Shown here: one piece after another, positions 50,615 through 63,316 of the stretch
Layout of the letters: each line of letters starts with the position of its first letter
How positions within the stretch are numbered: the first letter of the stretch is position 1
Origin: Anadara kagoshimensis
Taxonomy: Eukaryota > Mollusca > Bivalvia > Arcoida > Arcidae
Assembly (NCBI GenBank): GCA_021292105.1
Contig: CM037870.1
Coordinates: 22,274,424-22,338,423, forward strand
Reading direction: 5' to 3'
DNA: 64,000 nucleotides
The notes under the pieces: model-generated
What the model was told of the DNA's origin: nothing
What the model saw: only the letters and a program-made list of their open reading frames with translations
Database searches by the model: none
Program-made: the position numbers and the translations under genes

Positions 50615-51555
50615 CTCACCTGACCGAAGAACATGTGCGCAGTGTGTGTATGTGCGTGCTTGCATGCATGCGTCGTTAATACTTTTTTCGACTTCTCCTC
50701 TGAAACTACCAGCCAGATTTCAATGAAACTTGGTTAGAAGTATATAAGGGCCGGTGCAATTCAGATGCGTTCTTAACGTTATCAAGGCTACCATAACTAG
50801 GTCCAGGTGGCCTAGGGGTGCAAACATCTTTTAAAAAAATCTTCTCCAAAACCGACATTTGGAGAAAATCTGATGTGATATTTGGCTTCTCTTGGGTCTT
50901 AAGCCTATAGTTTGTTCATTTCCTGACATTTGGACTAAAAATAGGTTAGGCCTGTTTGGGTTTAATTTTGACAAAATCATAAATGGATTCAAATTGTTAT
51001 AACTTGACTATTTGTTTAGATAATGACATGGGGTTTTCAGTATTGACATAGTTTTGTAATTACATGTTACTTCCAAATGGGGTCAAGGTCAATTGTGAAG
51101 GTCATGGCCTAATTTTTTACCTTTCTGATTTTATTATCTGGAAACTATAAATTTTTTGTATAGGCATGTATTAAGAATATTGTTGGTATTGGTGTAATAA
51201 TCATTTTGATATATAGATGAAGGTGATGGTTTCAAAGGTCAAGGTCACAGATGCAAAAGAATACTGAAATGGTTATTTATCTGGAAAAGTATAGTTTTTG
51301 TTAAGGCATGTATATTGGAATACTGTTGGTATTGATATGATGATCACTTTAATGTATAGATGAAGATTATGGGTTCAAAGGTCAAGGTCACAGATTCAAA
51401 AGAATGTTAAAATGATTAATTATCTGAAAAAGCCTCAAATTGTTACTTTTTGGAAAGATTTTGATATTGTGGTTTCAGCATTTATGTTTTATTGAAATGT
51501 ATCATTTAGCCATTATTTATCAGGTGAGCATTTTAGGTTCAATAGGCATCTTTTT
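50615..51555 (-). mobile_element. Tandem-repeat-bearing dispersed element, copy C
   Basis: In reverse orientation it has the tail of copy A (TTTTAGCTCACCTGACCGAA at the left, then a GCATGCGTCGTTAATAC segment and AAATCTGATGTGATATTTGG) and, at the right, a diverged version of the 5' edge. The core holds about two units of the 144-bp type, with AAAGGTCAAGGTCACAGAT at about 51236 and again at about 51378. Confidence 0.7.
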
Positions 51556-51739
51556 TCTGGTTTTTTTTTGGGAAAGCATGCCCCTGGTGAATCCCTAGGT
51601 GTTTTGAATCATCTAGGTTTTAACCTTACCCCCTTGCTATTAACCCCTACTCCCTTGTAAATTTTATTTATAGATTAATAATTGCAACTTATCCATCATC
51701 TAGTAATACTTTGAGGGGTAATAAATCTACAGATAGAAG

Positions 51740-52112
51740 ACAGACCATGGCCATGGCCATGTGCCTACTGGGGTAATGTGGAAGGCTATGTGCCTACTGG
51801 GGCAGTGTGGATAGGTCATGTGCCTACGTGGGCAGTGTGGACAGACCATGTGCCTACTTGGGCAGTGTTGACAGACCATGTGCCTACTGGGGCAGTTTGG
51901 ACAGACCATTGCTTACTGTGGCAGTGGGGACAGACCATGTGCCTACTGGGGCAGTGTGGACAGACCATTGCTTACTGTGGCAGTGGGGACAGACCATGTG
52001 CCTACTGGGGCAGTGTGGACAGACCATTGCTTACTGTGGCAGTTGGGACAGACCATGTGCCTACTGTGGCAGTGGGGACAGATGATGTGTCTACTGGGGC
52101 ACTTTGGACAGA
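51740..52112 (+). repeat. 30-bp tandem array, about 12 copies
   Basis: The unit is ACAGACCATGTGCCTACTGG plus GGCAGTGTGG. From about 51898 a 59-bp dimer (ACCATTGCTTACTGTGGCAG alternating with the standard unit) repeats about three times. All three plus-strand frames are partly open; I do not call a gene. Confidence 0.92.
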
Positions 52113-52320
52113 CATATATATACAGCAGAGAAAGATTAGTGCATTACTGAGGTATGAAAATGTATAATAAGACAATAATAAACGTGTTTGTTTACATTAT
52201 TTTACAAATTGGAAGCTGAAGGTATATGGTTCAAATCCATTCATGAATGTAGACACTTGTCCTCAATGCTACAGATTAACATACTGTTTGATCCCATAAT
52301 ACTGATACCAAGTCTTACAG

Positions 52321-52511
52321 ATGATAATTATACAGAAAAAGTAGTTCCAGAAACACCATTTATGAATCCAGAAAGGGAAGGATCAAAATTTGTCAGACAC
52401 CGAAGGAAGATAGAATTGAAACCAATTCACAAAAAAAACAAAAAAACTAGTCAACATAATTACTTAGTCTTTCATGTTATTTACCTGCCTGAAGTTAATA
52501 TTAACATCTAA
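52321..52511 (+). CDS. Candidate exon, unrecognised
   Basis: A frame that continues an open frame from 52188 reads a charged, proline-containing segment including PETPFMNPEREGSKF and RHRRKIELKPI, then KKNKK, ending at a TAA at 52509-52511. AGTCTTACAG at 52311-52320 could be a splice acceptor. The composition is more protein-like than other short frames here. I do not recognise the protein; the RRKI...K.I.K pattern weakly recalls the N-terminal part of Hakai, which would fit the fragment at 55910, but RING-domain exons were not found between them. Confidence 0.28.
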
Positions 52512-54675
52512 ATCTTATATATATCTAACCAGGAAAAATCAGAAAATATAGAGAATTACCTTTGGAATATTTGGATTTAATCCATGTGTTTAACACTCTA
52601 TTGTAGTCACCATGAGTTTGTTATTACATAAATCCTGAGGTCTGTTCTACTTTATAATGACCGGTAGATTATAAAATACATTTATATGTTGTTGTTTCTT
52701 TTGTTTGATGATGAGGGAGATGGAGATATTTTGACTATCTGTGATAAAAGCCTATCAATGATGAGATTGTACTACACAGCTGCACTAAATATGACTTAAA
52801 TGACAGAGAATAATGACAGCTATAAAAGTTCTCATAAAATTTTATTTTTAATTTTATTGTGGCAATCAATGACAAATATATTTACTAAAAAGAAAAGCCT
52901 GTAGAATTATCTCCCTTGATAAGCACTGCTATCATAAATAACCTTTTATTGATATATGATGTGTTTTTTATTATCCTATTTTATTATTGTCAAGGAAATA
53001 AATAAGACAGAAAAATCATTATTAATTTAGAGAAACATATTTTGTATGTTGGATAGTATTCTAGACAAAACATGCATAAACAAGAATCAGCTTGTTATAC
53101 AGGTCTTTTTTAAAGCTTCATTGAACAGAGATTTGATTTTTATAAGTCATCCTAGCTTGTAGAACACTTCATTTGTGAACTAGTAAAGCTTCATCTGACA
53201 TACAAACAGGATGTTAGACAAGAATTCTATATCTGCTGTTTTGCTTAAATACCTGCTACCAAACTCTCCTAACACGGTATGAAAGAAGCTGTAATAAGAA
53301 CATGGCTTCCAGGTATAAACTTGATGGCCCAAAAATTACATTTTGTATTTTCTTGATTATGATAAAAAAATAATTTTTTCAAAGAGTATCAAGATACCAG
53401 CATAATTTAAATCGCACAATTTGTGTTACATGTATATAGCTAGACACCATTTAATAAAAAAAAACATTTCATTACCAAATTTCAAAACTAAAAAAGCTAC
53501 TTTGTAAAATTATTGGACCATTCATTCTGTTCATTAATAGAAGAAGGCATAAAAGGAACTGCAAAAGCAACCAGACTCAAGTTTACAGATTTTATGTTCC
53601 AGTTGACAATCTTATGGCCTCAAGCCATTGGGCCCTTCTGATTTTGTAAGCTGTCTGCATGGTACAACTAGCAGAACAGTAGAAGAGGATAGTTTGACAG
53701 GTGCTTGCTGGTATACAATATTAATTAATATTAAACCTATCATAAACATAATTATCATTATCCATTATATAGAACTAACTTATAATTATTTTTACATTAT
53801 GACAGACCTTCACTCAGTGTTTGAACATTTACATAACATTTACCATTTCTATTTACATGTATGATATGGTAGAAGAGTTATAGTCTATTTTGAAGTATTA
53901 GGCACTTAGAGTCAAGTGTTACATTGTAATGTCATATCAGAGCTCTTGTCAGGTTTATAGTAAATGGCAGATTTATTGTCATGGTGTGGCTTAGGGTGAA
54001 TACATACAGGATTACTAAAATAAGACACAACATTGCCTCTTGTAATGATATTTTAAGGCAGCATGGTGAATATTTGTGTTTGCGGAAAATAGCATCTTTT
54101 GAGTATATGTACTGGATTCTTCACTATCCATCAATTCTAGTTAAATCCTTTCAAATTGAAAATTTAACAACAGAAAAATGATACATGTACATACCAGTAG
54201 TATTTAAATGTTCACACTTTAACAAATTCTACAGTCACAACTTGTTTTATTGCAGTAATGAATATTGTTGGTGACCTTTGTGATGGTCATCATGTCCAAA
54301 TTCTTCTCAAAACCAACCCATGTGACAGTAATTGTTAATTAAACATTTTGTCATAAATTATCCCCAATGAAGGTGCTTAAAGTTGTCTAGCTATATAGTG
54401 GGTACCACACATTTTTACCATTTTTTCAAGTACCCCTTATGGCTGTTGGCCAGTTTAAACTTGGATAGATGACACAGCTTCATTCAAGTTTGCTTTTGAA
54501 ACAGAGCTAATTCTAATGCATAAACAGCTATAGAAGTATATGAATCATATATCGGATTGCTTCAGTATACACCGATGTTAACTCAGTGTCTACCTCACAA
54601 ACACATCTTTAATTGTGATATTACAGTATCAGATAACTATATAATTTTCAGAATGGATTTTTTATCCCCTGCCTT
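52512..54675. other. AT-rich intergenic or intronic stretch
   Basis: No confident gene or repeat. A short exon-like frame with a possible GT donor lies at about 53620-53700, but no acceptor in a compatible frame was found. Confidence 0.35.
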
Positions 54676-54816
54676 TGGAAGAAAATCTAAAATGGTTGAA
54701 TTTTCCAAAATGCATGACTAGAGCCAAAAATCTGATGTGACATTAGGCTTTTCTATAGGCTTAAGCTTATAATTCATTCATTTCTTGAAATTTGGTTGAA
54801 AAATGGGTTAAACATT
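54676..54816 (-). mobile_element. Fragment of the tandem-repeat-bearing element family, copy D
   Basis: AAAAATCTGATGTGACATTA, then GGCTTAAGCTTATAATTCAT and a following AAAATGGGTTA align with copy C at 50866-50950 in the same orientation. The 42/36-bp array begins immediately after, where the core array is expected in this family. The terminal hairpin end was not found. Confidence 0.5.
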
Positions 54817-57292
54817 ATTGCCATATCATTAGTGTCTACATCAGTGCCTAGAATGGCTATACCACTAGCATCTTCATCAGTGCCTTGTGTGGCTATTGTC
54901 ATATCACTAGTGTCTACATCAGTGCCTAGTGTGGTAATTGTCATATCACTAACATCTACACCATTGCCTAGTGTGGCTATTGTCATATCACTAGTGTCTA
55001 CATCAGTGCCTGGTGTGCCTAATGTCCTATCACTAGCGTCTACATCAGTGTCTAGTGTGGCTATTGTCATATCACTAGTGTCTACATAAGTGCCTAGAAT
55101 GGCTATACTGCTAGCATCTACACCAGAGTCTTGTGTGGCTAATGTCATATCCCAAGTGTCTACATCAGTGTCTAGTGTGGCTATTGCCATATCACTAGTG
55201 TCTACATCAGTGCCTGGTATGGCTATTATCATATCACTAGTGTCTACACCAGTGCCTAGTGTGGCTATTATCATATCACTAGTGTCTACACCAGTGCCTG
55301 GTGTGGCTATTGTCATATCACTAGTGTCTACACCAGTGCCTAGTGTGGCTATTTTCATATCAATAATGTCTACATCAGTGCTTAGTGTGGCTATTGTCAT
55401 ATCACTAGTGTCTACATCAGTGCCTAGAATGGCTATACTGCTAGCATCTACATCAGTGTCTAGTGTGGCTATTGTCATATCACTAGTGTCTACATCAGTG
55501 CCTAGAATGGCTATACTGCTAGCATCTACATCAGTGTCTAGTGTGGCTATTGTCATATCACTAGTGTCTACATCAGTGCCTAGAATGGCTATACTGCTAG
55601 CATCTACATCAGTGTCTAGTGTGGCTATTGTCATATCACTAGTGTCTACATCAGTGCCTAGAATGGCTATACTGCTAGCATCTACATCAGTGTCTAGTGT
55701 GGCTATTGTCATATCACTAGTGTCTACATCAGTGTCTAGTGTGGCTATTGTCATATCACTAGTGTCTACATCAGTGCCTAGAATGGCTATACTGCTAGCA
55801 TCTACATCAGTGTCTAGTGTGGCTATTGTCATATCACTAGTGTCTACATCAGTGCCTAGAATGGCTATACTGCTAGCATCTACATCAGTGTCTAGTGTGG
55901 CTATTGTCAGCTTTAGGAACTGTATTTATTTGTTCTTATGGTGCAGCTAAATATATTGCTAAGGGGTGTAGAAGAACTTATTTATCTCAAAGAGATTTAC
56001 AGGCTCATATTTATCATCATCTCATATTACTAGTGTCTACACCAGTGCCTAGTGTGGCTATTGTCATATCACTAGTGTCTACTCCAGTGCCTAGTGTGGC
56101 TATTGTCATATTAATAGTGTCTACATCAGTGCCTAGTGTGGCTATTGTCATATTAATAGTATCTACATCAGTGCCTAGTGTGGCTATTGTCATATCACTA
56201 GTGTCTACACCAGTGCTTAGTGTGGCTATTGTCATATCACTAGTGTCTACACCAGTGCTAAGTGTGGCTATTGTCATATCACTAGTGTCTACTCCAGTGC
56301 CTAGTGTGGCTATTGTCATAATAATAGTGTCTACATCAGTGCCTAGTGTGGCTATTGTCATATCACTAGTGTCTACACCAGTGCCTAGTGTGGCTATTGT
56401 CATATCACTAGTGTCTACTCCAGCCTAGTGTGGCTATTGTCATAATAATAGTGTCTACATCAGTGCCTAGTGTGGCTATTGTCATATTACTAGTGTCTAC
56501 ACCAGTGCCTAGTGTGGCCATTGTCATATCACTAGTGTCTACATCAGTGTCTAGTGTGGCTATTGCCATATCACTAGTGTCTACATCAGTGTTTAGTGTG
56601 GCTATTTTCATATCAATAATGTCTACATCAGTGCTTAGTGTGGCTATTGTCATATCACTAGTGTCTACATCAGTGCCTAGAATGGCTATACTGCTAGCAT
56701 CTACATCAGTGTCTAGTGTGGCTATTGTCATATCACTAGTGTCTACATCAGTGCCTAGAATGGCTATACTGCTAGCATCTACATCAGTGTCTAGTGTGGC
56801 TATTGTCATATCACTAGTGTCTACATCAGTGCCTAGAATGGCTATACTGCTAGCATCTACATCAGTGTCTAGTGTGGCTATTGTCATATCACTAGTGTCT
56901 ACATCAGTGCCTAGAATGGCTATACTGCTAGTGCTTAGTGTGGCTTTTGTCATATCACTAGTGTCTACATCAGTGTCTAGTGTGGCTATTGTCATATCAC
57001 TAAGATCTATATCAGTGTCTAGTGTGGCTGTTGTCCTATCACTAGTGTCTACATTAGTGTCTAGTGTGGCTATTGTCATATCACTAGTGTCTACATTAGT
57101 GTCTAGTGTGGCTATTGTCATATCACTAGTGTCTACATCAGTGCCTAGTGTGGCTATTGTCATATCACTAAGATCTATATCAATGTCTAGTGTGGCTATT
57201 GTCATATCACTAAGATCTATATCAGTGTCTAGTGTGGCTGTTGTCCTATCACTAGTGTCTACATCAGTGCCTAGTGTGGCTATGTCATACCA
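54817..57292 (+). repeat. 42-bp and 36-bp mixed tandem array
   Basis: Two unit types alternate: GTGGCTATTGTCATATCACT followed by AGTGTCTACATCAGTGCCTA and GT (42 bp), and GAATGGCTATACTGCTAGCA followed by TCTACATCAGTGTCTA (36 bp). Together they form a 78-bp dimer repeated at about 55421-55900 and again at about 56670-56930. Both lengths are multiples of three, so long frames stay open on both strands. A unique 112-bp insert lies at 55910-56021. Confidence 0.95.
55910..56021 (+). pseudogene. Hakai (CBLL1)-like zinc-binding segment fragment
   Basis: Read on the plus strand from the G at 55910, the insert gives [20 protein letters not shown] followed by [17 protein letters not shown]. In the ubiquitin ligase Hakai the segment after the RING finger has the same [13 protein letters not shown] core, with C, C, H, H ligands that are all kept here. 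The left edge is ATTGTCAG, a possible splice acceptor; at the right the frame runs straight into array sequence with no GT donor. No RING exon or proline-rich C-terminal exon is recognisable in the window, so it looks like a captured or truncated exon rather than an intact gene. Confidence 0.65.
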
Positions 57293-59601
57293 GTAGCATC
57301 TATATACTAATGACTACAAAGAGTCAGGATACCTCACTACCATACAGACAGGCTATGAAGTTGGATGCTATTTAATGATCTAAATATGAACTAGTTAGCT
57401 CATCAACTGTACTATATGTAACCAGTGATATACGTGTATATATAAGTATAAAGTAATAAGTAAATACATATATAAACCAGGTGTCAAATATCAACAAATC
57501 TGTTTACAATAGACTTAGCTTGTTTACAATAAGTACCTTTATGTTTATAAAATAAACTTACCATGACTGACTGATTGACATACAGGTCAATTTAAATCAC
57601 ACGAGTTAGTGATTTTATTTATGGCAGTATTACCCTCAATGTTGTCCATCAAAAACTTATTAATAAGTCATCCATGATGTATATAATCTGATTTCTCTGT
57701 GGATATTAAACCCAGATCTTATGGTCTTCCGATTGGTTTTAATGTTAAGTTTGATTTTATTCCAGCAGAACATAAAACAACATGTTAATTGTTGTTGAGA
57801 GCTACAACTCTCCATGTTAGTAAAATATATTGTATATTTACAGTGAATAAATATGAATTTGCAATTATTATTACCACTAGATAAAGAATTACATTTTTGA
57901 GGTAGACAAAACAGACTATTAAGTTGTCAGTAATTCAGACTGTTTATAATTAGATACTAGCTGATACCAGCGATGGAGGAGACCCTAGGGCGTGAATACA
58001 ACTGTCAAAGGCTTTACTCCCTAAATGACGCTGTAATATGACTCGCTGTAAATACTTCTAAATCTACACTGCTTGGTTTAGTAGTAATGTTTATCGTTGT
58101 AAATCATCACCATACCACTTTGAATGAGTTCTTTATTTCTTGATTGGCAGATGAAATGAGGCATATTACATGCTTTGTACAACTAAATTTACTGGACTAG
58201 TTTATTAAATTTTGACAGCTAGTACAAAGGACATAATTTTTGGCATGTAATGTTATCAAACGTGGATCTACCTTTTTTCCACGCAAAGTTTACAAGCACT
58301 GTTTTGTGGAGTAAATGTATTGGTTTGTGTGACGTGAACCTGTCTGATAGGAAGCTTAGATAAAAACTTAACTGGAAAAGTACACAACTTTTTGAAATAT
58401 GAGGTTCATACAATTTTATTATCATGTAATATTTTTGTGGGAACATATAAATATTTTAGAGTTAGTTTTTTGTTGTGTTATAGTGTCATGTTTTTGGGGA
58501 AAACAGTATACATTTATTCAAAAACAAATTTAGTCCTCTTCAAAAACCCTTATTAATTGTTTTATACATCTCCACATCTGACAAGTTGATGAATCTTTGT
58601 GGTAATACTGTACACAATGGAACCATATCTAATTTCATCTAAGGACAAATATTTTTGCAAAGATTTCTGGTATTTAATTTTTAGAACATGTAATTAACTG
58701 CAATGCTTTTACAACAGTGAATTTTTTTCCTTCAGTTATAAAGTTGCTGATGGATTTCTTTTAGATGAAGTAAATTAGGAAGGAGGGAACCCACGATTTT
58801 TGTCAAGTGTATGTTTGCATCACATACAGATAGATCCAACCACTAAGTTTGGAGGCTCCCTTATATAAAGCTTTGTAAAACAGCAGTTTTGACAGTCTTG
58901 GGATGTTATGTATTTGTCAAATGACTATTTTCTATGTTATATTATGTTATTCTTCAAATGACAATTAATAAAAGTTACAATATTAGTTGTAGTGAACTGG
59001 GAGTGGTAAAACAAATGGAAATTTTATGAAAAATATTCAATTTCTTGATATATGGACTTAATGGACATTGAAAAGGCCAAAAAAGCTTAGTTCCATGAAA
59101 TTAACAAATACTTTCTATTCAAAACATACCATTTTATCAGTAACAATCTTTTTCATAATGAAAATACTGAAATATTTTAAAATGGCGCAAAGTCTTATTT
59201 TTGGCAAGTGTATTTAAAGAAAATTTATTTTTCGTGTAATGCCTATATCTTGCATTTTAAAGATGTTTCATAGTATCATTTGACATAGAAAAATAATTTA
59301 CTTTTATTTTCGAAAATTTGCTTTGTTCTCAGTTACTGAAAACACTTTTTGCAACCGAACAACAGTTTTTGTGTATGAATATATAAAGGGAGATAACTGT
59401 GTCTTTTTCAATTTTTTGTGGCCCCAAATTTACATCGATTTGACCTAGTGTTATGTCATATGTAAGTATAAATATAAAAAACATTATTGACAAAACATGT
59501 CAAAATTTGTTACACTTTACAAACCTGTGTCTTGCTATAAACTATATTTATGGGGCCTCCAAACGTTGGGTTGGACTTGTACACTTTCATACATGTCCAG
59601 T

Positions 59602-59660
<59 letters not shown>

Positions 59661-61048
59661 ATGATTTACTATCTTATCTAGAATTGAGGTTTTAAAATCA
59701 CTATGTACTAATTACAGAAATTAAAAGTGCATTAACATGTGTAAACTAACCACACAAGGTGTTCCTTATCAGAGTAACATCAGTTAGTCAAACTCTAATG
59801 TATACTGAATGTAATCTGATTATAGATTGAAGGCCTGATTAAGAACCTTATTTTGCTACCTGTCAAACTCACTGATGTGAACGAAACAAATCATAGATAT
59901 TGTATTGATCCATAAAAAGGAGTTTTTATTCCAGAAAAATCAATTCTATTATGGGTATATGTTTATTCATCTTGATTGAGATGCTTACAATTTCATTCAT
60001 ATGAGAAAGTCTATAAGTTATTTATAACTTTCTGAATCATTTATCCAGTGTCTGTTTATGTTGTTGACTAGGGGAACATTTTGTATATGTGTTTTTTGGC
60101 TTTGGAGTTATTTCCCTTTAATCTTGACTGTTGAGTTTTTGACACTTTTTAGGATGATGGATAGATGGGTGGGTGTACCTGCTATCATCTAGAAATGTGT
60201 TGGATTCTTAGGTACTCAAGATCTATTGTAATCCTGACACATTTGTAATCGGTGAAAAATTGATTGTTTTCTTAGTACTCCTGCTTAAACTAGAAATTAT
60301 ACTGAAATGACTAACACTAATGTATTCTACTGATAATCTGAATTATTACTAAATCCATTCTTTTTCATTAAGTATTTTAGAATATTTCATCATTTTTTAT
60401 AAGGTCACTGTCATTTTGACCAATATAATATTTCAATATTTCATAATTATATAATTTTGATTTTAAACACAGCTAGGGTTTTTAAGAAGTATTATTGGAT
60501 TCAGTATTTAAGAACACACAACTTTATTCTTGATTTGTTGACCGGAAGGCAGTTCCAAGATACAGCTTTTCAATAAAACATGAAAGTGGGCCATCTTATG
60601 GAGAGACTTATGGGATTAGTCACATGACACATTATTATTTCTCCTGTTAAGCTTAAGGCAGTAACTGACCCAGTGCAAAAAGTCAGACTAATTAGAAAAT
60701 CATTTTTTGTGTTTCAAGAAGTGGAGGAAACGCCCTACACATTACCCTCAGGCAGTTCTTTACACATGCTGTGAGATACAATTAAGTAGTGGAGCTGTTT
60801 ATATTTGTTTGGCTGCCCCATTAAAAGAGATGAAATGACCCTTAATACATTAAAAAAGTTTAATACTGAAATATTTATACATTTAGACCTAGAATTGAAC
60901 TGGAATGTTATTTCCTTAATATACAATATAACAAATTACATAAGTATCTTTGGCCTATAGTATGCATTATGTATGTCTGCTGGTTTTGCATATTTAACAT
61001 TTCCATTTATCAGAAATTTTATGTTTGAGTGACACCATGAATGTTTGT
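57293..61048. other. Intergenic stretch
   Basis: A (CT)n tract lies at about 59604-59658. No gene, RNA or other repeat recognised; the open frames are short. Confidence 0.4.
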
Positions 61049-62938
61049 ATGTAAAACTATTGAGCTCTGTTGAAACACACTGGTCATGTAAAACTGTTAG
61101 GCTATGTTGAAACATACTGCTCCTGTAAAACTGTTGACCTATGTTAAAACATTCTGCTCATGTATAATTGTTGACCTAAGTTGAAACATACTGCTCATGT
61201 ATAACTGTTGACCTATGTTGAAACATACTGCTCATGTAAAACACTGCTCAAGTAAAACTGCTTAGCTATATTAAAACATACTGCTCGTGTAAACCTGTTG
61301 AGCTCTGTTGAAACACACTGCTCGTGTAAACCTGTTGAGCTCTGTTGAAACACACTGGTCATGTAAAACTGTTGACTTATGTTAAAACAAACTATTCATG
61401 TAAAACTGTTGAGCTATGTTGAAACACACTGAGATCATATAAAACTGTTGAGATATGTAAAAACACACTGATCATGTAAAACTATTGAGCTATGTTAAAA
61501 CACACTGGTCATGTTAAACTGTTGAGCCATGATCAAACATTCTGCTCATGTAAAACTGTTCAACTATGTTAAATTAACTGATCATGTAAAACTGTTGACC
61601 TATGTTCAAACATCCTGCCCATGTAAAACTATTGAGCTATGTTGAAACACACTGGTCAAGTTATATTGTTGATATATGTTAAAACATGCTGGTCATGATA
61701 TGTTGAAACACACTGGTCATGTAAAACCGTTGAGCTATGTTGAAACACACTGGTCATGTTAAACTGTTGAGCTATGTTGAAACACACTGGTCATTTAAAC
61801 TGTTGAGCTATGTTGAAACACACTGGTCATTAAAACTGTTGAGCTATGTTGAAACACACTGGTCATTAAAACTGTTGAGCTATGTTTAAACACACTGGTC
61901 ATGTAAAACTGTTGAGCTATGTTGAAACACACTGGTCTTGTTAAACTGTTGAGCTATGTTGATACATAATGCTCAGTAAATTTTGACCTATGTTGAAACA
62001 TATTGCTCATGTAAAACTGTTGAGCTATGTTGAAACACACTGGTCATGTAAAACTGTTGAGCTATGTTGAAACACACTTGTCATGGAAAGCTGTTGAGCT
62101 ATGTTGAAACACACTGCTCATGAAAAACTGTTGACCTGTGTTGAAAAACACTGGTCATGTAAAACTGTTGAGCTATGCTGAAACACACTGGTCATGTTAA
62201 ACTGTTGAGCTATGTTGAAACACACTGGTCATGTTAAACTGTTGAGCTATGTTGAAACACACTGCTCATGAAAAACTGTTGACCTGTGTTGAAAAACACT
62301 GGTCATGTAAAACTGTTGAGCTATGTTGAAACACACTGGTCATGTTAAACTGTTGAGCTATGTTGAAACACACTGGTCATGTTAAACTGTTAAGCTATGT
62401 TGAAAAACACTGGTCATGTAAAACTGTTGAGCTATGATGAAACACACTGGTCATGTTAAACTGTTGAGCTATGTTGAAACATAAGGCTCAGTAAATCTTG
62501 ACCTATGTTGAAACATATTGCTCATGTAATACTGTTAAGCTATGTTGAAACACACTGGTTATGTAAAACTGTTAAGCTATGTTGAAAAACACTGGTCATG
62601 TAAAACTGTTGAGCTATGATGAAACACACTGGTCATGTTAAACTGTTGAGCTATGTTGGAACATAAGGCTCAGTAAATCTTGACCTATGTTGAAACATAT
62701 TGCTCATGTAATACTGTCAAGCTATGTTGAAACACACTGGTCATATAAAACTGTTGACCTATGTTGAAACACTGCTCATGTAAAACTGTTGAGCTATGTT
62801 GAAACATACTGCTCATGTAAAACTGTTAAAACACACTGGATATGTACAACTGTTGAACTATGTTAAAATACACTAGTCACATAAAACTATTGAGTGATTT
62901 TGAAACACACTGGTCACATAAAACGTTTAAGCTATGTT
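61049..62938 (+). repeat. 37-bp tandem array, about 51 degenerate copies
   Basis: The unit is CATGTAAAACTGTTGAGCTA plus TGTTGAAACACACTGGT. The middle of the array is the most uniform and both edges are degenerate, the usual gradient of a satellite maintained by unequal exchange. Some copies are truncated (for example near 61690 and 61975). Confidence 0.93.
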
Positions 62939-63316
62939 ACATGGATACCAACTTATTGCAATCCTTAACCAGCAACCAAGCACACAAAAATAAAGCCAAG
63001 TAGATTAAAGATTAATGATTAACACCATAAGGAATACTGCAGCTAATGAGACAGGATAAAAATAATCCTAATCCTTCCCAAAGCCAATAAGGTTAAACAA
63101 ACTATATTTCTAACATTATAATTAACATTAAGATCAAGCCAGTAAATTCAACACATTCATAACTAATATCAGTCTTTTAGGTCAAGCAACTCCAAACAAT
63201 TGGATACAAACTGGACCCAGCCTCATGTTCATTAGTATAAAAAAAATACCAACCCAGCACCTCCACAATTATCAGACCATCTGGGGATCAAAATAAATTC
63301 TATTCAATCATCATGT
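62939..63316. other. Intergenic spacer
   Basis: Nothing recognised between the two arrays. Confidence 0.4.

Noticed and set aside
53628-53864. Exon-like frame with a possible GT donor near 53700
   Set aside because: The only nearby acceptor places an in-frame stop directly after it, and the protein is not recognisable.
54774-57296. Long overlapping open frames on both strands
   Set aside because: Both monomers (42 and 36 bp) are multiples of three and lack stops in two frames; both strands being open argues against coding. The exception, the insert at 55910-56021, is reported separately.
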